Shown in pieces: positions 1-12,208 of a stretch of 64,000 nt of DNA; the stretch's first letter is position 1, and each line of letters starts with the position of its first letter. Source of the stretch: Zoroaster sp. YZ-2022 (taxonomy: Eukaryota > Echinodermata > Asteroidea > Forcipulatida > Zoroasteridae); the NCBI GenBank assembly GCA_029582265.1, contig CM055816.1, positions 34,359,049 through 34,423,048 of the forward strand, read 5' to 3'. The translations under genes and the position numbers were made by a program. The notes below the pieces were generated by a model that saw only the letters and a list, made by a program, of their open reading frames with translations, was not told the origin of the DNA and did not search any database.

Positions 1-77
1 TACTTGTTGCTAGAATAAGCATAGTGATCAATCTTTTTTCAAGGGAAAACGATGATCCACCTCTAAGCAACAATAAA

Positions 78-280
78 TCGGGTTGAGTTGTTCGTGTCGA
101 GTTGTCACAGGAGGTCGAGTTGTCAGGAGGGTCGAGTTGTCAGGAGGGTCGAGTTGTCAGGAGGGTCGAGTTGTCAGGAGGGTCGAGTTGTCTGGAGGGT
201 CGAGTTGTCTGGAGGGTAGAGTTGTCTCGTGGGCCGAGTTGTCTGTGTCAAGTTGTCACAAAGGTAGAGTTGTCTTAACC
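78..280. repeat. 17-bp minisatellite
   Basis: A tandem array of roughly eleven units related to GTCGAGTTGTCAGGAGG. The middle units are nearly identical and the outer ones have drifted (TCTGGAGG, TCTCGTGGGCC). An open frame through it is a by-product of the repeat and not evidence of a gene. Confidence 0.9.
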
Positions 281-1189
281 CCTCCCTATGTACATTGTAC
301 ATCAATCACAAGCCACTAAAACCAACAGACATATATGAGGTATTATATTACTATGCAGTATAGCTATTAGGAGCCACTGCCTTCCATAGCAATGGCTTGG
401 AGTGGCCTCAATGGTTTGTTCATAACTTTGCACTGATAGCAGAAAGATTAACCCTTCTACACATCGAGTCCACTCCGAGCCACTATATTTTGTTCTTCAG
501 CAACATTCAGTACATACATGTACATGTACAAGCCTGCTGTCCTTTCCAAGTAATCTTACAAAATCAACTGTGTGCCACCCAAGGCCACTGTATATGTTTG
601 AACATATTAGTATGTCCTGCAATGTATCGGTGGGAAACCACTTTACCCTGTAATCTCAGTGGCACAGAAGGGTAACCATAGGAGGTCACAAGCAACAGCT
701 AATGGCTTGGAGTGGCCTGAATGGGTTGTTTCAAAAATTGGACTGATTGTAGGAGGGTAAGCTTTTATTTGAGACATTGAACGAAAAAATCTGTCGAGGA
801 TTAGTACCAGTAAAATAAAAACTCAATTTAGTAAAATTATGGCTCACTGTATTAATCCTCAACTTGCATGAGGATGTGTGCCGTATTCCGATTGGCCAGT
901 GCAGCTGTCAATCAAAATCAAACGCATTTTAAATATCGCTTTTATTCAGTTTCCGATATCCGAATTTCATAAATTTGTATTTGTTCATTTAATAACGATA
1001 TTATCTATCAAAATTCGTTCGCTTTTTAAATTCTATTTTTTGGGTCTCAACGCGGGTGATACATTACTTAAATGTAAATAAATTGTTTATTGTTGTGAAT
1101 ATTGGTCACAAACAATACTGGATACAATTTCAGTATACACACTATACAGTATTTACCATAGACAGTAAGGTTGGCTTTTCCTGTAAATG
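281..1189. other. Non-coding stretch with a duplicated segment
   Basis: No gene is supported. A segment of about 55 bp beginning ATGGCTTGGAGTGGCCT at 391 recurs with changes at 702, which suggests a small local duplication. The rest is AT-rich single-copy-looking DNA. Confidence 0.5.
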
Positions 1190-1518
1190 TTACAACCCAA
1201 GCCCTGAAATATATGCTGCCACTTCACATGTGTACTCGCTTTTGTCATTTTCAAAAATGACATGTGCAATGGTAAAACTGCTCCCAGTGGCAATGGTGTC
1301 ATTGGACATGATATAATTAGGTGGCTGATATGCAGCATCAGGATAAACTATTGTCTTTGTAGGATGATCATATCTTGCAACAGTTTTTGCTCCTTGAATC
1401 CATTCAACAGACACAAGGATGTCTCTGCCCCAGTATAGCTAGACAATTTGTGCTTCTTTCTGTTCAATGTAGTATTCGTTAGTATTAACATCTACCGTCA
1501 CTTGACCACTGCAAGCTA
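1190..1518 (-). pseudogene. Decayed immunoglobulin-domain exon
   Basis: Reading leftwards from a good splice acceptor (pyrimidine tract then CATAG, at about 1519-1532), the minus strand gives an Ig-like exon. It has a first cysteine, a tryptophan-containing strand, and a C-terminal part matching the Ig signature, with SFTIAHV followed by the Y-x-C pattern EYTCEV. One in-frame stop (TAG) near 1441 splits it, and no consensus donor follows the domain. The fold type matches the Ig exons at 57-58 kb on the other strand, so it may be a dead relative of that family. The call rests on motif spacing only; no upstream or downstream partner exon was found. Confidence 0.45.
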
Positions 1519-2260
1519 TGAAAAAAAAGAGATACAAACATCATAATTAGCAAGATAAACTTTTGTCCACCGGTCTGCAGGTATGAGAAATCCGAATAAT
1601 AACATGATCAGTTGTCTTAATTTTATTTTATTTTTAATAGCTAGGGTATGCCATAGAACGCCTTCTCTTACAAACCCTCCATTGCCGGATGTGTGTGCTT
1701 TTTCAAGTCACGTTTGCAAAATGAGTGTTGTTTGGGTTTAATGCTTAACAAGTTTCAATGCATGATCTATTTCAGTGCATGACACACATTTCTTCAAAGC
1801 TACATTGTACACCTGTGGAAGGAGTCGTTTTTGTTGGGGAGGTAATCTTTTTTATGTTTAATGACTTTGTTAATATTTCTGTGTAATAACATGAAATTCT
1901 GAGACAATTTATCACAATTGCCTTAAACAAACTCTAATTAACCTCCTACTATTAATGCACTTTAGTTGCTGTAGAGGTCAAAACCAGTCAACTGCCTGTT
2001 TTGACCCAAATGTGCACACAGGGGCATTTTGACTGGTTTTTACTGTCATTTTGACTACCCTGAACAATACCAGACAATGCTTTTACCAGTCAAAAATGGT
2101 CGACTCATTTTGACCTGTAATGTACATGTACTTACTACACAAAAGGTTTGACAGTATTTAACTTTTAAGTGCACCAGATATACCATGGGAAGTATTTCAA
2201 CATTTTGACTGATTTTGACCCTTGCAGAAGGATGGTTAATTAAATATGGAGATATACACA
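1519..2260. other. Non-coding, TTTTGAC-rich stretch
   Basis: No gene seen. Between 1975 and 2225 the motif TTTTGAC or its complement GTCAAAA recurs many times (CCAGTCAAA, TTTTGACTGG and similar), in both orientations. Its meaning is unknown; it may be the inside of an old MITE. Confidence 0.4.
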
Positions 2261-2262
2261 TA

Positions 2263-2496
2263 CTACTCAAAACAATTTAGGGAACACCGGATTTTTAACA
2301 AATAGGTTTGAAATGTTCATGAACCGGGATTTTCATTTGCAACCCCCTCTCTCTTTCAGTAGTCATGTCATCCTTTATCATCTATTTCATTGTGCAGTTG
2401 TTTCTCATCAGTTCTGTGAAACATTGTGTTTATCTGAAATAAATGATCTTGCTTTAACTGAGATTATTCCGGTGTTCCCTAAATTGTTTTGAGTAG
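2263..2496. mobile_element. TA-flanked MITE (Tc1/mariner type)
   Basis: The ends are a 28-bp perfect inverted repeat starting CTACTCAAAACAATTTAGGG, and TA dinucleotides flank both ends. The element is 234 bp with no coding capacity. A TA duplication is the rule for Tc1/mariner elements, so the family assignment follows from the target site rather than from a transposase. A second, right-half copy lies at 3490-3552. Confidence 0.75.
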
Positions 2497-2854
2497 TATA
2501 CATGTATATTGGATATCAGCTATAGATATTTTTGGAATATCGTCAATATGGCAATATTTTGATATCTTCAAAACCTTCACTGATTTAGCCGATAATGTTT
2601 TGAACATTGTATCATTATGATATTATCAGGATATTGCCATTAGGTGTTCGGTTATACACCAAACACCTCTTTGAAATTGTTTTTTTTTTTTTTTAATATT
2701 TCTTCTTTTCAGTAAAATTCACAGATCCTTCAAAGTGGACACATACACTGTATAGGCTTGGGCGATGACACAATAATATCGAGTATCACGATATTTTTTT
2801 AATTCGATTATGATATCGGAAACTTTTCAAATTATCGAGATATCGGCAAACCGC

Positions 2855-3243
2855 TTGGGCTGTGCCGGGTATCCGGGTATCCGGATACCTGACCGAAACG
2901 GTCATTAACCGGTTCCATTTTTCGGTTCCAATTACCCGTAAACAACTTTTTAAAATTCAGACTTAACATTTGAGCGGTGCGAACAGAAATTTGTGACTCT
3001 TGAACAATGTAATGTTTACACTTTTACAGACAATTATCTTTAAATTCAAGAGATTACACTCCAATTAAGAAGAGATCGATAGTATGGTATCCTCTGTATT
3101 ATAAAATTCAATTTGTTACCATGTACAGTACATGTATTTGTACACCATCGGAGGCATGTTTTCAACAAAAATGAAAACGGGTATCCGAAGTTTCCTGATT
3201 TCAGGTATCCGGTTCCAAAAATATCCGAAAACACACAGCCCTA
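2855..3243. mobile_element. Nested non-autonomous hAT element
   Basis: This 389-bp element begins TTGGGCTGTG and ends CACACAGCCCTA, and contains ATCCGG-rich sub-terminal repeats. It is flanked on both sides by the exact 8-bp duplication CAAACCGC (2847-2854 and 3244-3251), the target-site length of hAT transposons. It interrupts the larger element, so it inserted later. Confidence 0.8.
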
Positions 3244-3489
3244 CAAACCGCGATGAAAAAAATATATCGCGATGAAAAAAATATATATCGCGATTAACAA
3301 AAAATGTCAGTTGGGTCAGAAATTCCATGGAAAAAACTTATGGAAGTCTTTTCAGCTTTTGGACAAAATCGAACTACACACTGTACTTCTGTGGTAAGCC
3401 GACTGTCATATCACAAAGGAGCCGCCTATGACAGGACGTTGTTTAATATCCACCGCCACTCAAAGAAATCTATTCAGACGGATTAATTG

Positions 3490-3552
3490 TTGAAATAAAT
3501 GATCTTGCTTTAACTGAGATTATTCCGGTGTTCCCTAAATTGTTTTGAGTAG
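3490..3552. mobile_element. Truncated right end of the TA-flanked MITE
   Basis: The sequence matches the right portion of the element at 2263-2496, including its inverted-repeat end GTTTTGAGTAG and the following TA. No left half is present nearby. Confidence 0.75.
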
Positions 3553-4136
3553 TATAAATCAAAGCATGGATCGACAGCGGCTTGATAAAAGTTGGGGAGT
3601 TAGGACACTATTCTATTTATACCATACTTGGACTCTTGTCAAGTGACAAAACACATACGCTACTCTTGATAAACCATGTGACGTTTATTTAAAATACTGT
3701 GAGTACAATCCAAACTCGGTCACATTTTTCGAAGTGCAAATGACGTGTCACAATCACATGGTTTTATTCTCTACAGTACTAGACTGTGCAAGAATAAACC
3801 TAGTCACGTGTTTATACTATGACATAGTCACGTGGAACTGAGTCACATGAACTCGGGCTGATGATTTGATTGGGACGCACGACGCAGTAACCGTCCCACA
3901 TAATTATTATGCTAACGAATTTGCCAATGGCCATATGGTGCACTCGTGAACGGTGCGATTCCTCATGTCTCTCGGGTAAGCACTGGCAATTTATTGTGAC
4001 GAGTGTACATTCCTGTTATTATCGACTCTAAAGGACTCATACGCGAAAAAAAAAAATAATCGCGATATTATCAAAAATCGTGATATATGTTTGACGACAT
4101 ATCGTGGATGAAAAAAATCAATTTCGCCCAAGCCTA

Positions 4137-5007
4137 GACACATACTTAGACCATAACATACATAGAACTATGTACAATGTATCTAAAGTAGTGATGACAT
4201 GGTGAAGTCATCAGATATCAAATTTCACTAAATCGAAATTTAATATTTAAAAAAATCTCATGACTCACAAAAGATATTTTCACAATCTTTGCATTATCTT
4301 AAATATCTTGAATTATATGACATTTTGTACACAGATATGATCCCAACCTGACAATACTACTCCTTCTGGTCGAAAGTTTAAGTGAAAAAAATATTCTGCA
4401 GCACTATTACATGGTCTGCAGCAATATGATAGGGTATTTGGCTATATCATCTGACCTTTTCAAAAATATGACTGATGATGTAATCACCTGCCACAGCGCC
4501 CTCTGGCGGCAGGTTTAGAAAAATAAAAACCATAAAACTTTGAATAATATGACATAAAAAAAACATATTTGCAAAGTGGCAACTATAATAGGCTCCTTCT
4601 ATTTTCTGAAGGGGAGAATTTTTTTTGAAGAGAAATAAAGTCCGAAAACCATCATAAAAGTGGATTTTAAAGGTAGTTTTCGCTTTCTGTACCCCTAACA
4701 ATTGATAGAATAACTTTTTAACTGGTTAGTGCAAAAAAGTCCCCAAAAATCTTAAAAAGTGGCAGTCGGATACGACATTCTTTCCCAAAAATGAAGCGAT
4801 TTTTCAAATTTTTATTTGCTAATTATTATGATGTACTTTGCAATAAGGTATATGTAAGCTTGCCCAAGCAGACACTTTTGGAATAAAGTTTACTATTGTG
4901 AAATCGGTAATTTGGGTAAAATTTAAATTTTATTATTTTATTATTTTTTTTCAAAAATGTTTAAACAATTTCATGAAAGTGAGATATCCCAAAATAATGG
5001 ATTTTAT
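4137..5007. other. No gene seen
   Basis: AT-rich DNA with only short chance frames. No splice-bounded coding pattern or repeat array was recognised. Confidence 0.5.
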
Positions 5008-5050
5008 GTCAAAAGTGTCTAGTTACTTTAAGTAACTAGACACTTTTGAC
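5008..5050. repeat. Perfect 43-bp palindrome
   Basis: Two 21-bp arms beginning GTCAAAAGTGTC are exact reverse complements separated by a single T at 5029. This would form an uninterrupted cruciform or hairpin. The function is unknown. Confidence 0.9.
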
Positions 5051-6056
5051 CTGATTACTAAGTTTTAGGTTGTAATAATTATCAGATCAAAAGTTGAAAA
5101 AAGAAAGAAAATTGATCCATTTTTGTACATGTGGCGCGAGGGCCAAGGATAACAGAGGGAGTCCAGTGTTAGGGCCTAAGATAGTAACAAGTTAGAATGG
5201 GGCTAAAATCCTTCACTTTGTCTTTAGCAAAGAGGGTGTAGCAATTGTAACCTCAATCCTTCAAATTCCTTCACTTCGTCAGCAAAGAAGATTTTGGAGG
5301 ATTTTGGAAGGAGGGCTAATGCCATTAGGCCTATTTAACTTTATAAACATACGGTTACATTTTATGAAAAAATGATGGACACTCACCAAGCATGTCCATG
5401 GTCGAGTCAGGAATAGGCCTAGCACCATACATGTACATCATGTAGGCAAGAACAAAACAAAAAAAACTTACAGTTACACATCCAACCGAACTGATGTTGT
5501 TCCAATACATTATTGCTGAATTTGCAACATACAATACAATGTATATAACGCCGATATTAACCGTAACTGTGTTAGTAGTGTTCCACTTCCAGCAGTCCGC
5601 CTCCTTAACCCTAACTCCCTAGACAACAAAAGCAGTTGGAGGATTTTGAAGGATTTTTATTGTTCAGTAACAATGCTTAGGGAGTTAGGGTTAATTTGCA
5701 TCTAATGACTGTGTAATTAACGTTTCATCGGACCACCGGTCATGCATCATGCCATATGGAGGAAGCAGCATGTAACTGTACGGTATGTACCAAAGACCAT
5801 AGGCCGAGTTAGGTGGCATAGGCAGTAGTATGTCAGATGGGGGTTCTGGGCCAAGTACCTAAAAAGGGGCGTGGTTGAGGTAAGATAAAAAGAGGGAGGG
5901 TATTTTGATGACGTCATCAAAATATTTTTAGATGGGGGTTATAGGACACCTACTTTTAAAAATGATTTTTAAGGGGAATTCCATTTTATACGTCGAGGAT
6001 AAACCTTCTTAATGATGACGTCATATATAAAACCGCCGGTTTTATATACGTTACCG
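5051..6056. other. Non-coding with a 17-bp inverted repeat
   Basis: No gene. TTAACCCTAACTCCCTA at 5605-5621 is exactly repeated in reverse complement at 5678-5694, giving a hairpin with a 56-base loop. Two GAGGATTTTGGAGGATTTTG-like runs lie at about 5280-5310. Confidence 0.6.
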
Positions 6057-6230
6057 CCGGTGTCTCGGTCTCAGCTATCCGGCGTGCTCAGCTATCCGGA
6101 TGACCAAATATGGTAAAATTACGTCATGCTATGTCTGCGCACAGCGTACGAAAGTAGTCCATTTTAGTGCCGTGCTGAGTCGTGTAGTGTACGTGTATAC
6201 GTACATAGCTACACACTTGCTGGAACTGTC

Positions 6231-6399
6231 ATGGCGGCCTCCACGAGCAGTGAACGTGCTGATCGTTTCACCAAATTTCGTGAGAAGATCACAAACATTA
6301 TCCGTTACTTAAACGGCGGGTTGTATGTAGCAGGGTGGACGGATGGTCAGAAGAGGGTGGTTCGTTGCCAAGCCAAGAATTACTCCTATGATGAGGCCA
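6231..6399 (+). CDS. Candidate first coding exon, function unknown
   Basis: An ATG in a GTCATGGCG context opens a 56-codon frame beginning MAASTSSERADRFTKF. It runs to a consensus donor (CCA|GTAAGT at 6400), one nucleotide into a codon. The composition (charged, one predicted amphipathic segment, then GGLYVAGW) looks like true coding sequence and CpG-rich DNA precedes it. No partner exon could be identified and the protein is not recognised. It lies 127 bp inside the left 48-bp inverted repeat. It may therefore belong to the transposon rather than to a host gene. Confidence 0.4.
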
Positions 6400-7236
6400 G
6401 TAAGTACACGTCATCCTGACCACTGTCTGACCATGTCCATGCTAATGCTGACAACATGACAAGCGACAGTGACATTCCCACTGCACTGTCTCAGTGTCTG
6501 TCATTGTCTCTCTGTGTAGAGGCGTACTATTAGGCCTACTATTAAGGTAGTTGAGGTGATTGGAATAACGTGTGATGTGCCATTGAATGTGTCATATCTG
6601 AATGAGGTTTTATTTTACTCAACAGGCTGACCACCATACTTAATAGCCTAACTCAATGTCACGTTGCCTATTTAATACTTTAAAAAAATATAACTATAAG
6701 TATGACTTAAAAGGTATATTGCAAATAGCGCTAAAGCAACTGCCGTAAAGCATATAGGGATATAATTTGGGGCATCTGATTGGAGGGGCTTGCGTGACGT
6801 CAACAATATTTGTTTGTTTGCACGGCACGCAGTGGCACTGTTGCGCCCACAGACATCCCATGATTCCTTGCAGCCGCTAGTATTGGCGATAAACCTTAAA
6901 GTCTTATTATCTTACATGTAGATTTGTAACCTCCATGTCTGTCCGACTGTGTTGAAGGTTACGATCATCGCAAGGGGGGTGGTCATATGTGGCCTTTTGT
7001 GCTTCTTTTGGAGGCCATGTTTTTGTAACTTTTGTTTTCAATTTCTTGTGTTATCTGTAATTTATCTAGCTCTTTGCCAACTCTCGCCAGCGTGATACCC
7101 ACAGCTGTGGAGTGTTTGTGCTTATGGTAAAGAACTTTTGTCAGATCCCTTTTTGTTCACTGAGTAAAAGCTACCTAAAGATGCAGGCTCATCAAGGTAA
7201 GATGAAGAAATTCGTGCCACGAATGGTCACCTCTTA
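6400..7236. other. Putative intron, no gene seen
   Basis: This follows the donor at 6400. No further exon was recognised in it. Confidence 0.4.
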
Positions 7237-7715
7237 AGGGTGCACCCCACTAAATAAACTCCCATAGTAAACAGTGCTAAATACAAAATATTCAAAAATC
7301 ATTAAAAAATACTTAGAAGTCCCACAGTTTTTAAAACCAAAAGAAAAAATATTGATCGATATATAACCTTTTATTTTCTTCTATTCACTGTCTAAAGTCC
7401 AGGTTTCCAGGAGTTATTCTCATCCCAATGAAAACCACCCTCTACAGTAGTGAAAACGTCCACACTGAAAAGCAGCCATTTTGGAAAAAGGCCTTACGCT
7501 TGAAATCAAATTAGGACCACTTTTCAGGGCCTAGTGTGTCCCAAAATACTCACAGTTGGAAGCCAAGGACCCCAGGTTATGATAGTGGGCCATTTTACAC
7601 AATCCATCAAATGAATGGGCCTCAAATCTTTGTTTTTCAGAAAAATTTGAGGGCATACACTTTATGATAAACAGCTCGGCGCATGAATTCCTCACTATTT
7701 AGTGGGGTGCACCCT
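7237..7715. mobile_element. 480-bp MITE, copy 1 (complete)
   Basis: Inverted ends AGGGTGCACCCCACTAAATA and its complement bound 479 bp of conserved, non-coding sequence. TTA occurs directly outside both ends, a possible 3-bp target duplication; TTAA cannot be excluded because of the shared bases. Two more copies lie at 11726 and 15352-19127. A 3-bp TTA would fit PIF/Harbinger elements; TTAA would fit piggyBac or Kolobok. Confidence 0.8.
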
Positions 7716-8823
7716 TTAAAGAGATGATTTTTCAATTTGACTTGGGAACACACTAAGGACATCCAGTATATTGCAGAGGTCATGTTTAAAAAAAATTGAA
7801 AAATATTACTCCACTGCAAAATGACAGCTTTAAACATACTTGGTTCGTCTATGATGTTTCTGTGCAGTTTGCAACGGATAACAATGCATTGTGTATGCAT
7901 TATTGTATTTCTTAGGTGCAATGTTTTCTTAAAATTTCTTTAAATAACAATTAGTTTCCTCCTTGAATATTTAAACAATATCAGAGATATTATCTAAAGG
8001 CAATTTCAGACAGTTTTACAAAATTAACCTTATTAGGGGCGGATCCAGGTTGACAGAAAATGGGGCCTCATACACAATGAATCATACGCTGAGGGGGCAA
8101 ATCACGACCCTTTCTTTACATGATGTGCTGAGAAGAAAATGTAAAATGTAAATTGTTTCATGGTAAACAGACCACAGAGAGAAAGAAACATCCCCAACCC
8201 TGCATACATCCCCCATGTATATACAGGTCCTTGCAAAGAGAGTTGATCAAAAATTGTTGATAAAAACAGATATTTAAAGAGTATATACAGTTTTTTCTTC
8301 AATGCATGCATTCCTGAACCAGTACTATTTTAGAAACAACTACTTGTAATAGTTTTGTGAATTTTACTAATGCAACACACATGTAACACTAATTAAAGAC
8401 AACAAATAACAACCAACTTCCAATGATAATGCACTGTGTGAAACACTCAATGTATTAAGCTGCTTAGCAGTTGGTCAATTCATTAAGCCTCACTCTTCCC
8501 CCAATAAAAAAAAAAAACCTTAAATGAGGATGCCCATTGTGCTCTCCCAAGCTGTGTTTGTGTTTTCCTAAGAAAAACTGGTTTCACTTCATTGTTCAAA
8601 ACATGCATACTATTAAGTAATGATGAGCACATGCACTGGTGATGTATAAGAAGCTATGTATAATTCACTATGTAGTTAATTCACTACTTGCAATATTACA
8701 GCTGTGAGCATATCAGTTTCAATTTGGGTTTTGTTGGGCGTGGAATCTTAAAAAAGAAAAAAGGCTGGTACCAGAAAAAAAATCCATCAGTCATCACTCC
8801 AAAGTTAGAAGGCAAAGTCAAAT
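7716..8823. other. No gene seen
   Basis: AT-rich, with a 13-A run at about 8506-8518. Only short chance frames occur. It lies inside the candidate large transposon and may include its decayed intron or untranslated sequence. Confidence 0.4.
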
Positions 8824-10760
8824 ATGAATATACGAAGAGAGACTCACCAACTGTCTATATTTAGGCCATCATATGAGCAGATGGAGTTAGCTGTCACCAG
8901 AGATGTACAGGGATTCTTTTGTACGACACCCAATGCAGAGCCAACAAGAGACGTCATGCTACTTCGGCCCAAAATTGCGCTTGAAAAAAAACTCCAGTTG
9001 AAAAACCCAAACCAAGAGCGAGCACAACTTCAGCAAACAAGTGAGACAATCACCAGGATGGAGAGAGGAGGTTACCGGTTCGTAAATGTCAATGCTGCTG
9101 TTAACTTGGGGGTACAGGCCGTGCTGGATCACCAACGAGCAAAACCCGAGTGTGATGGTCAAGCAGAACTCATGCCGCATGCAGAGGTTCGTCGAGGTTT
9201 AGCCGTGTCCGAGATGATGTCCTGCAAAACGTGCAGGTTCCATACAAACAAGACAAAACTGTACACAGAAATTCCTCGAACAGGGAGAGGGAGACGCACT
9301 GCCACTCCCAACATGGCTTTGCAGGTTGGTCTTCACAATACCGGGATAGCAACTGCTGGTGTGAGGAAACTCTTGTCTGCAATGGATACAACTGTTCCTT
9401 CAGGGAAATGCCCTGCAGAAATTATCAAATAAATGTGGGGAAATTATAACTTTTGAAAATGAACAGGATATGAGCGATAAGAGAAAAATTGTCAAAGACA
9501 TTCATGAATTGCAAGGTTACAATAGGGAAAGTGCAGTAGCTGTTGAGGTTGATCGACAATATAACAATCCCTTAGGAACTGCCGCAAGAAGACACTGTTC
9601 GTTTCAGCAACTCAAACAAGGGACATTGTTTGTGAAAATGTGACAACCCAAAATACATTGTAATGTATAACCATGAGAACAGCTGTGCAAAAATGTGACA
9701 TCAGCAAGAATGAACACAAACATGCAGATAAATGCACAGCCACTCGTCCAGCAAATTTCAACATGGGTGATGAACATGAAGGCGGAATTCAATGTGCCAA
9801 AAAACTCTTGAACTGTAAGGAGCTCTCTGATGACAATTAATAGGGTCACCACTGATGCCACCGACGGTTGTCTGGCAGAGGGTATACAATCATATTATAC
9901 ACATAGCAAAGCAGGTATGGAAATTGAACATTCACTAGAACCCCTCATCTTAACAGATCACTTTGTGCAGCCGTAAGTCGTGCAAAATTTAGTCCAGATA
10001 TGTTTCTGGTAAAAACGAGACGGAAAAGAGTAAACTGCAGGATCGTTTTGCTGATGACCTAAGCCATAGGGCACAGGCCGAGCGCGGCTGCTATCCATGT
10101 AAGAGCACAGGGGCCCATTCTCAGATTACCACCATGACCGCCAAAGCAGCAAGCGCAATTCCACAATGCTACATGGGCAACCATGGGCTGTGCAAAAGAG
10201 TATCATACATTTGCCATGGTGGTGCACATCAACCTATCAATTTCCATACCTGCCTGCTAATGTAAGATCAAAGTGTTGAAAATGTCATCAAATGATGAAC
10301 AGACTGTTTTGAAACTACTAGACAAACGAATTGGGAAAAAGCGATGGAGAAAACAAAATATGGAACGAGCACTCAGAAAGCCGAATCTATGAATCATGCT
10401 TTTGCAATGACAAACCCAAAAGGGGACAATTACCTTTTCAAGAAATGGTGACTGTAGAGATCACAGCGCAGTACACTTGGTCAATAATGGACACGCAAAT
10501 TCAATAGTAAAAAAAAATGCGAATCTGCTGGTTGCCCAGTAACTGCTGGCTCACCAGCTGCCAAAGCCCTTGCTGAAATGGAAAAGAAACAGAAATACTA
10601 CTCTAAAGGCCAAGGAAACAGTACAAAAAACGTAGGGCACAATGTCGATCAAAACGATTTATTTGTATTATGCTTCACAGGCGCTGTATAAACGTGGCCA
10701 ACTAGATCCCAAGCAAAATAATGACAACAGCGACTGGCAAAAGAATTCAATATGAACACA
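8824..10760 (+). pseudogene. Mutator-like transposase domain gene, broken
   Basis: An open frame of 202 codons (8824-9432) carries a C-x2-C zinc-type pair (CKTC) followed by a YTEIPRTGRGRRTATPNMAL stretch and LQVGLHNTGI. I associate this pattern with the metazoan family annotated as Mutator-like transposase domain proteins. Homologous coding continues to about 10690 in changing frames. Recognisable pieces are an ITFENEQDMSDKRK segment, a CDISKNEHKH cysteine/histidine segment, a CYMGNHGLCKR segment and a C-terminal CPVTAGSPAAKALAEMEKKQ stretch. Several stops and frame changes (for example at 9430, 9640 and 9838) make it dead. The family name is from memory of motif wording and should be treated as likely rather than proven. 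Confidence 0.55.
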
Positions 10761-11725
10761 ATTATTGCAAACAGTTCCCAAACTAATTACAGGCTTTTGA
10801 GTGCTTATTCCATACATATTTTCCATCGCTTTTTCCCAATACCTAGTGGTTAGGTTATGGTTAGGGGTTAGGGGTTAGTTAGGCTTGGACCAGAAAATGG
10901 TATGACTGACTTACATGCAGCTAAAATTATACAATTCTTATAGGCCCCATGGCCTGCGCAACGTCTTCGTCGTTTGCATCTCTTTCTAGAATTATTAACA
11001 GATCGCGGTTCCAAAGAGATAAATGTTCAAACAAACGCACAATGTATGATGGCACAGGTGACTTACATCACACCTTCTGGTAAATTAGAGATTCCAGAGT
11101 GTGCCATGTAAGCCACTCTGTGCACATGCATCATTGTGCGTTTGTTTGATTCTATTAATTGATATTCATTAGTCCATAGTTCTTCCTTTTGAATCCCTGC
11201 CAAATGACACACCCGTAGATTCAAACAAATGTGTCTTCTTGTCGAGAGAACTCTTTATTTTGGCACAAAAGCCTCCATGTTTACAACTAGCATTAGTAGC
11301 AAACCACAGTAAAACTATTGGCTAAGTTTTACCTCAGTTACCCATGTACACCAGTAATCAGATCTTATTAAAGTTCATAAATGAAGGACAGAAACTTGTT
11401 TAAAAACTTAAAATAATTAAAACCTGATTTGATATATATAAATGAAGAAAAAGTATTGTTTGTAAACAATAAATGGCAAATATAAACAATTCAATAGCCG
11501 AAAAGAGCACATGCAGACTATGGTATTAATTTCACAATTCCACATACCTTTTTGCTGTAACATACTGTATTCATCCAAGAAAGACCTGAAATACAAGGAT
11601 ATTGAATGGGAAAATTTAATGTAAAGATTTTCATTTATTATCAGCCTTACTGATACTGTAAACAAAAGCACACGTTTAAATCCCACCATCAAAACAAACC
11701 ATGGATGCCGCCATTTTGAATCTAT
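10761..11725. other. Non-coding with telomere-like run and hairpin
   Basis: Around 10846-10880 there is a short degenerate GGTTAGG/GGGGTTA run resembling telomeric repeat. At 11028-11044 and 11132-11148 a 17-bp perfect inverted repeat (CAAACAAACGCACAATG) frames 87 bp, probably a tiny foldback element. No gene is seen. Confidence 0.5.
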
Positions 11726-12208
11726 AGGGTGCACCCACTAATAAACTCCCCATAGTAAACAGTAAATACAAAATATTCAAAAATCATTAAAAATACTTAG
11801 AAGTCCCACAGTTTTTAAACCAAAGAAAAATATTGATCGATATATAACCTTTTATTTTCTTCTCTATTCACTGTCTAAGTCCAGGTTTCCAGGAGTTATT
11901 CTCATCCCAATGAAAACCACCTCTACAGCAGTGAAAACGTCCACACTGAAAAAGCAGCCATTTTGGAAAAAAGGCCTTTACTGCTTTGAAATCAAATTAG
12001 GACCACTTTTTCAGGGCCCTAGTGTGTCCAAAATACTCTACAGTTGGAAGCCAAGGACCCCCAGGTTATGATAGTGGGCCATTTTTTGCACAATCCATCA
12101 AATGAATGGGGCCTCAAATCTTTGTTTTTCAGAAAAATTTTGAGGCATACACTTTATGATAAACAGCTCGGCATGAATTCCTCTCACTATTTACGGTGGG
12201 TGCACCCT
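11726..12208. mobile_element. 480-bp MITE, copy 2
   Basis: The sequence aligns end to end with the copy at 7237-7715 in the same orientation, with small indels. The ends are AGGGTGCACCC and GGGTGCACCCT. The flanks (TAT and TAA) no longer match perfectly. Confidence 0.8.

Larger units (their letters stand above)
2753..4136. mobile_element. hAT-like element carrying later insertions
   Basis: Perfect 13-bp ends TAGGCTTGGGCGA and TCGCCCAAGCCTA bracket a region rich in ATATCG/CGATAT repeats. This layout is typical of non-autonomous hAT-like elements with the GGGCGA end found in many animals. The sequence is interrupted by the smaller element at 2855-3243 and by other unique DNA (3300-4050). No clean 8-bp target duplication could be read at the outer ends. 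Confidence 0.55.
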
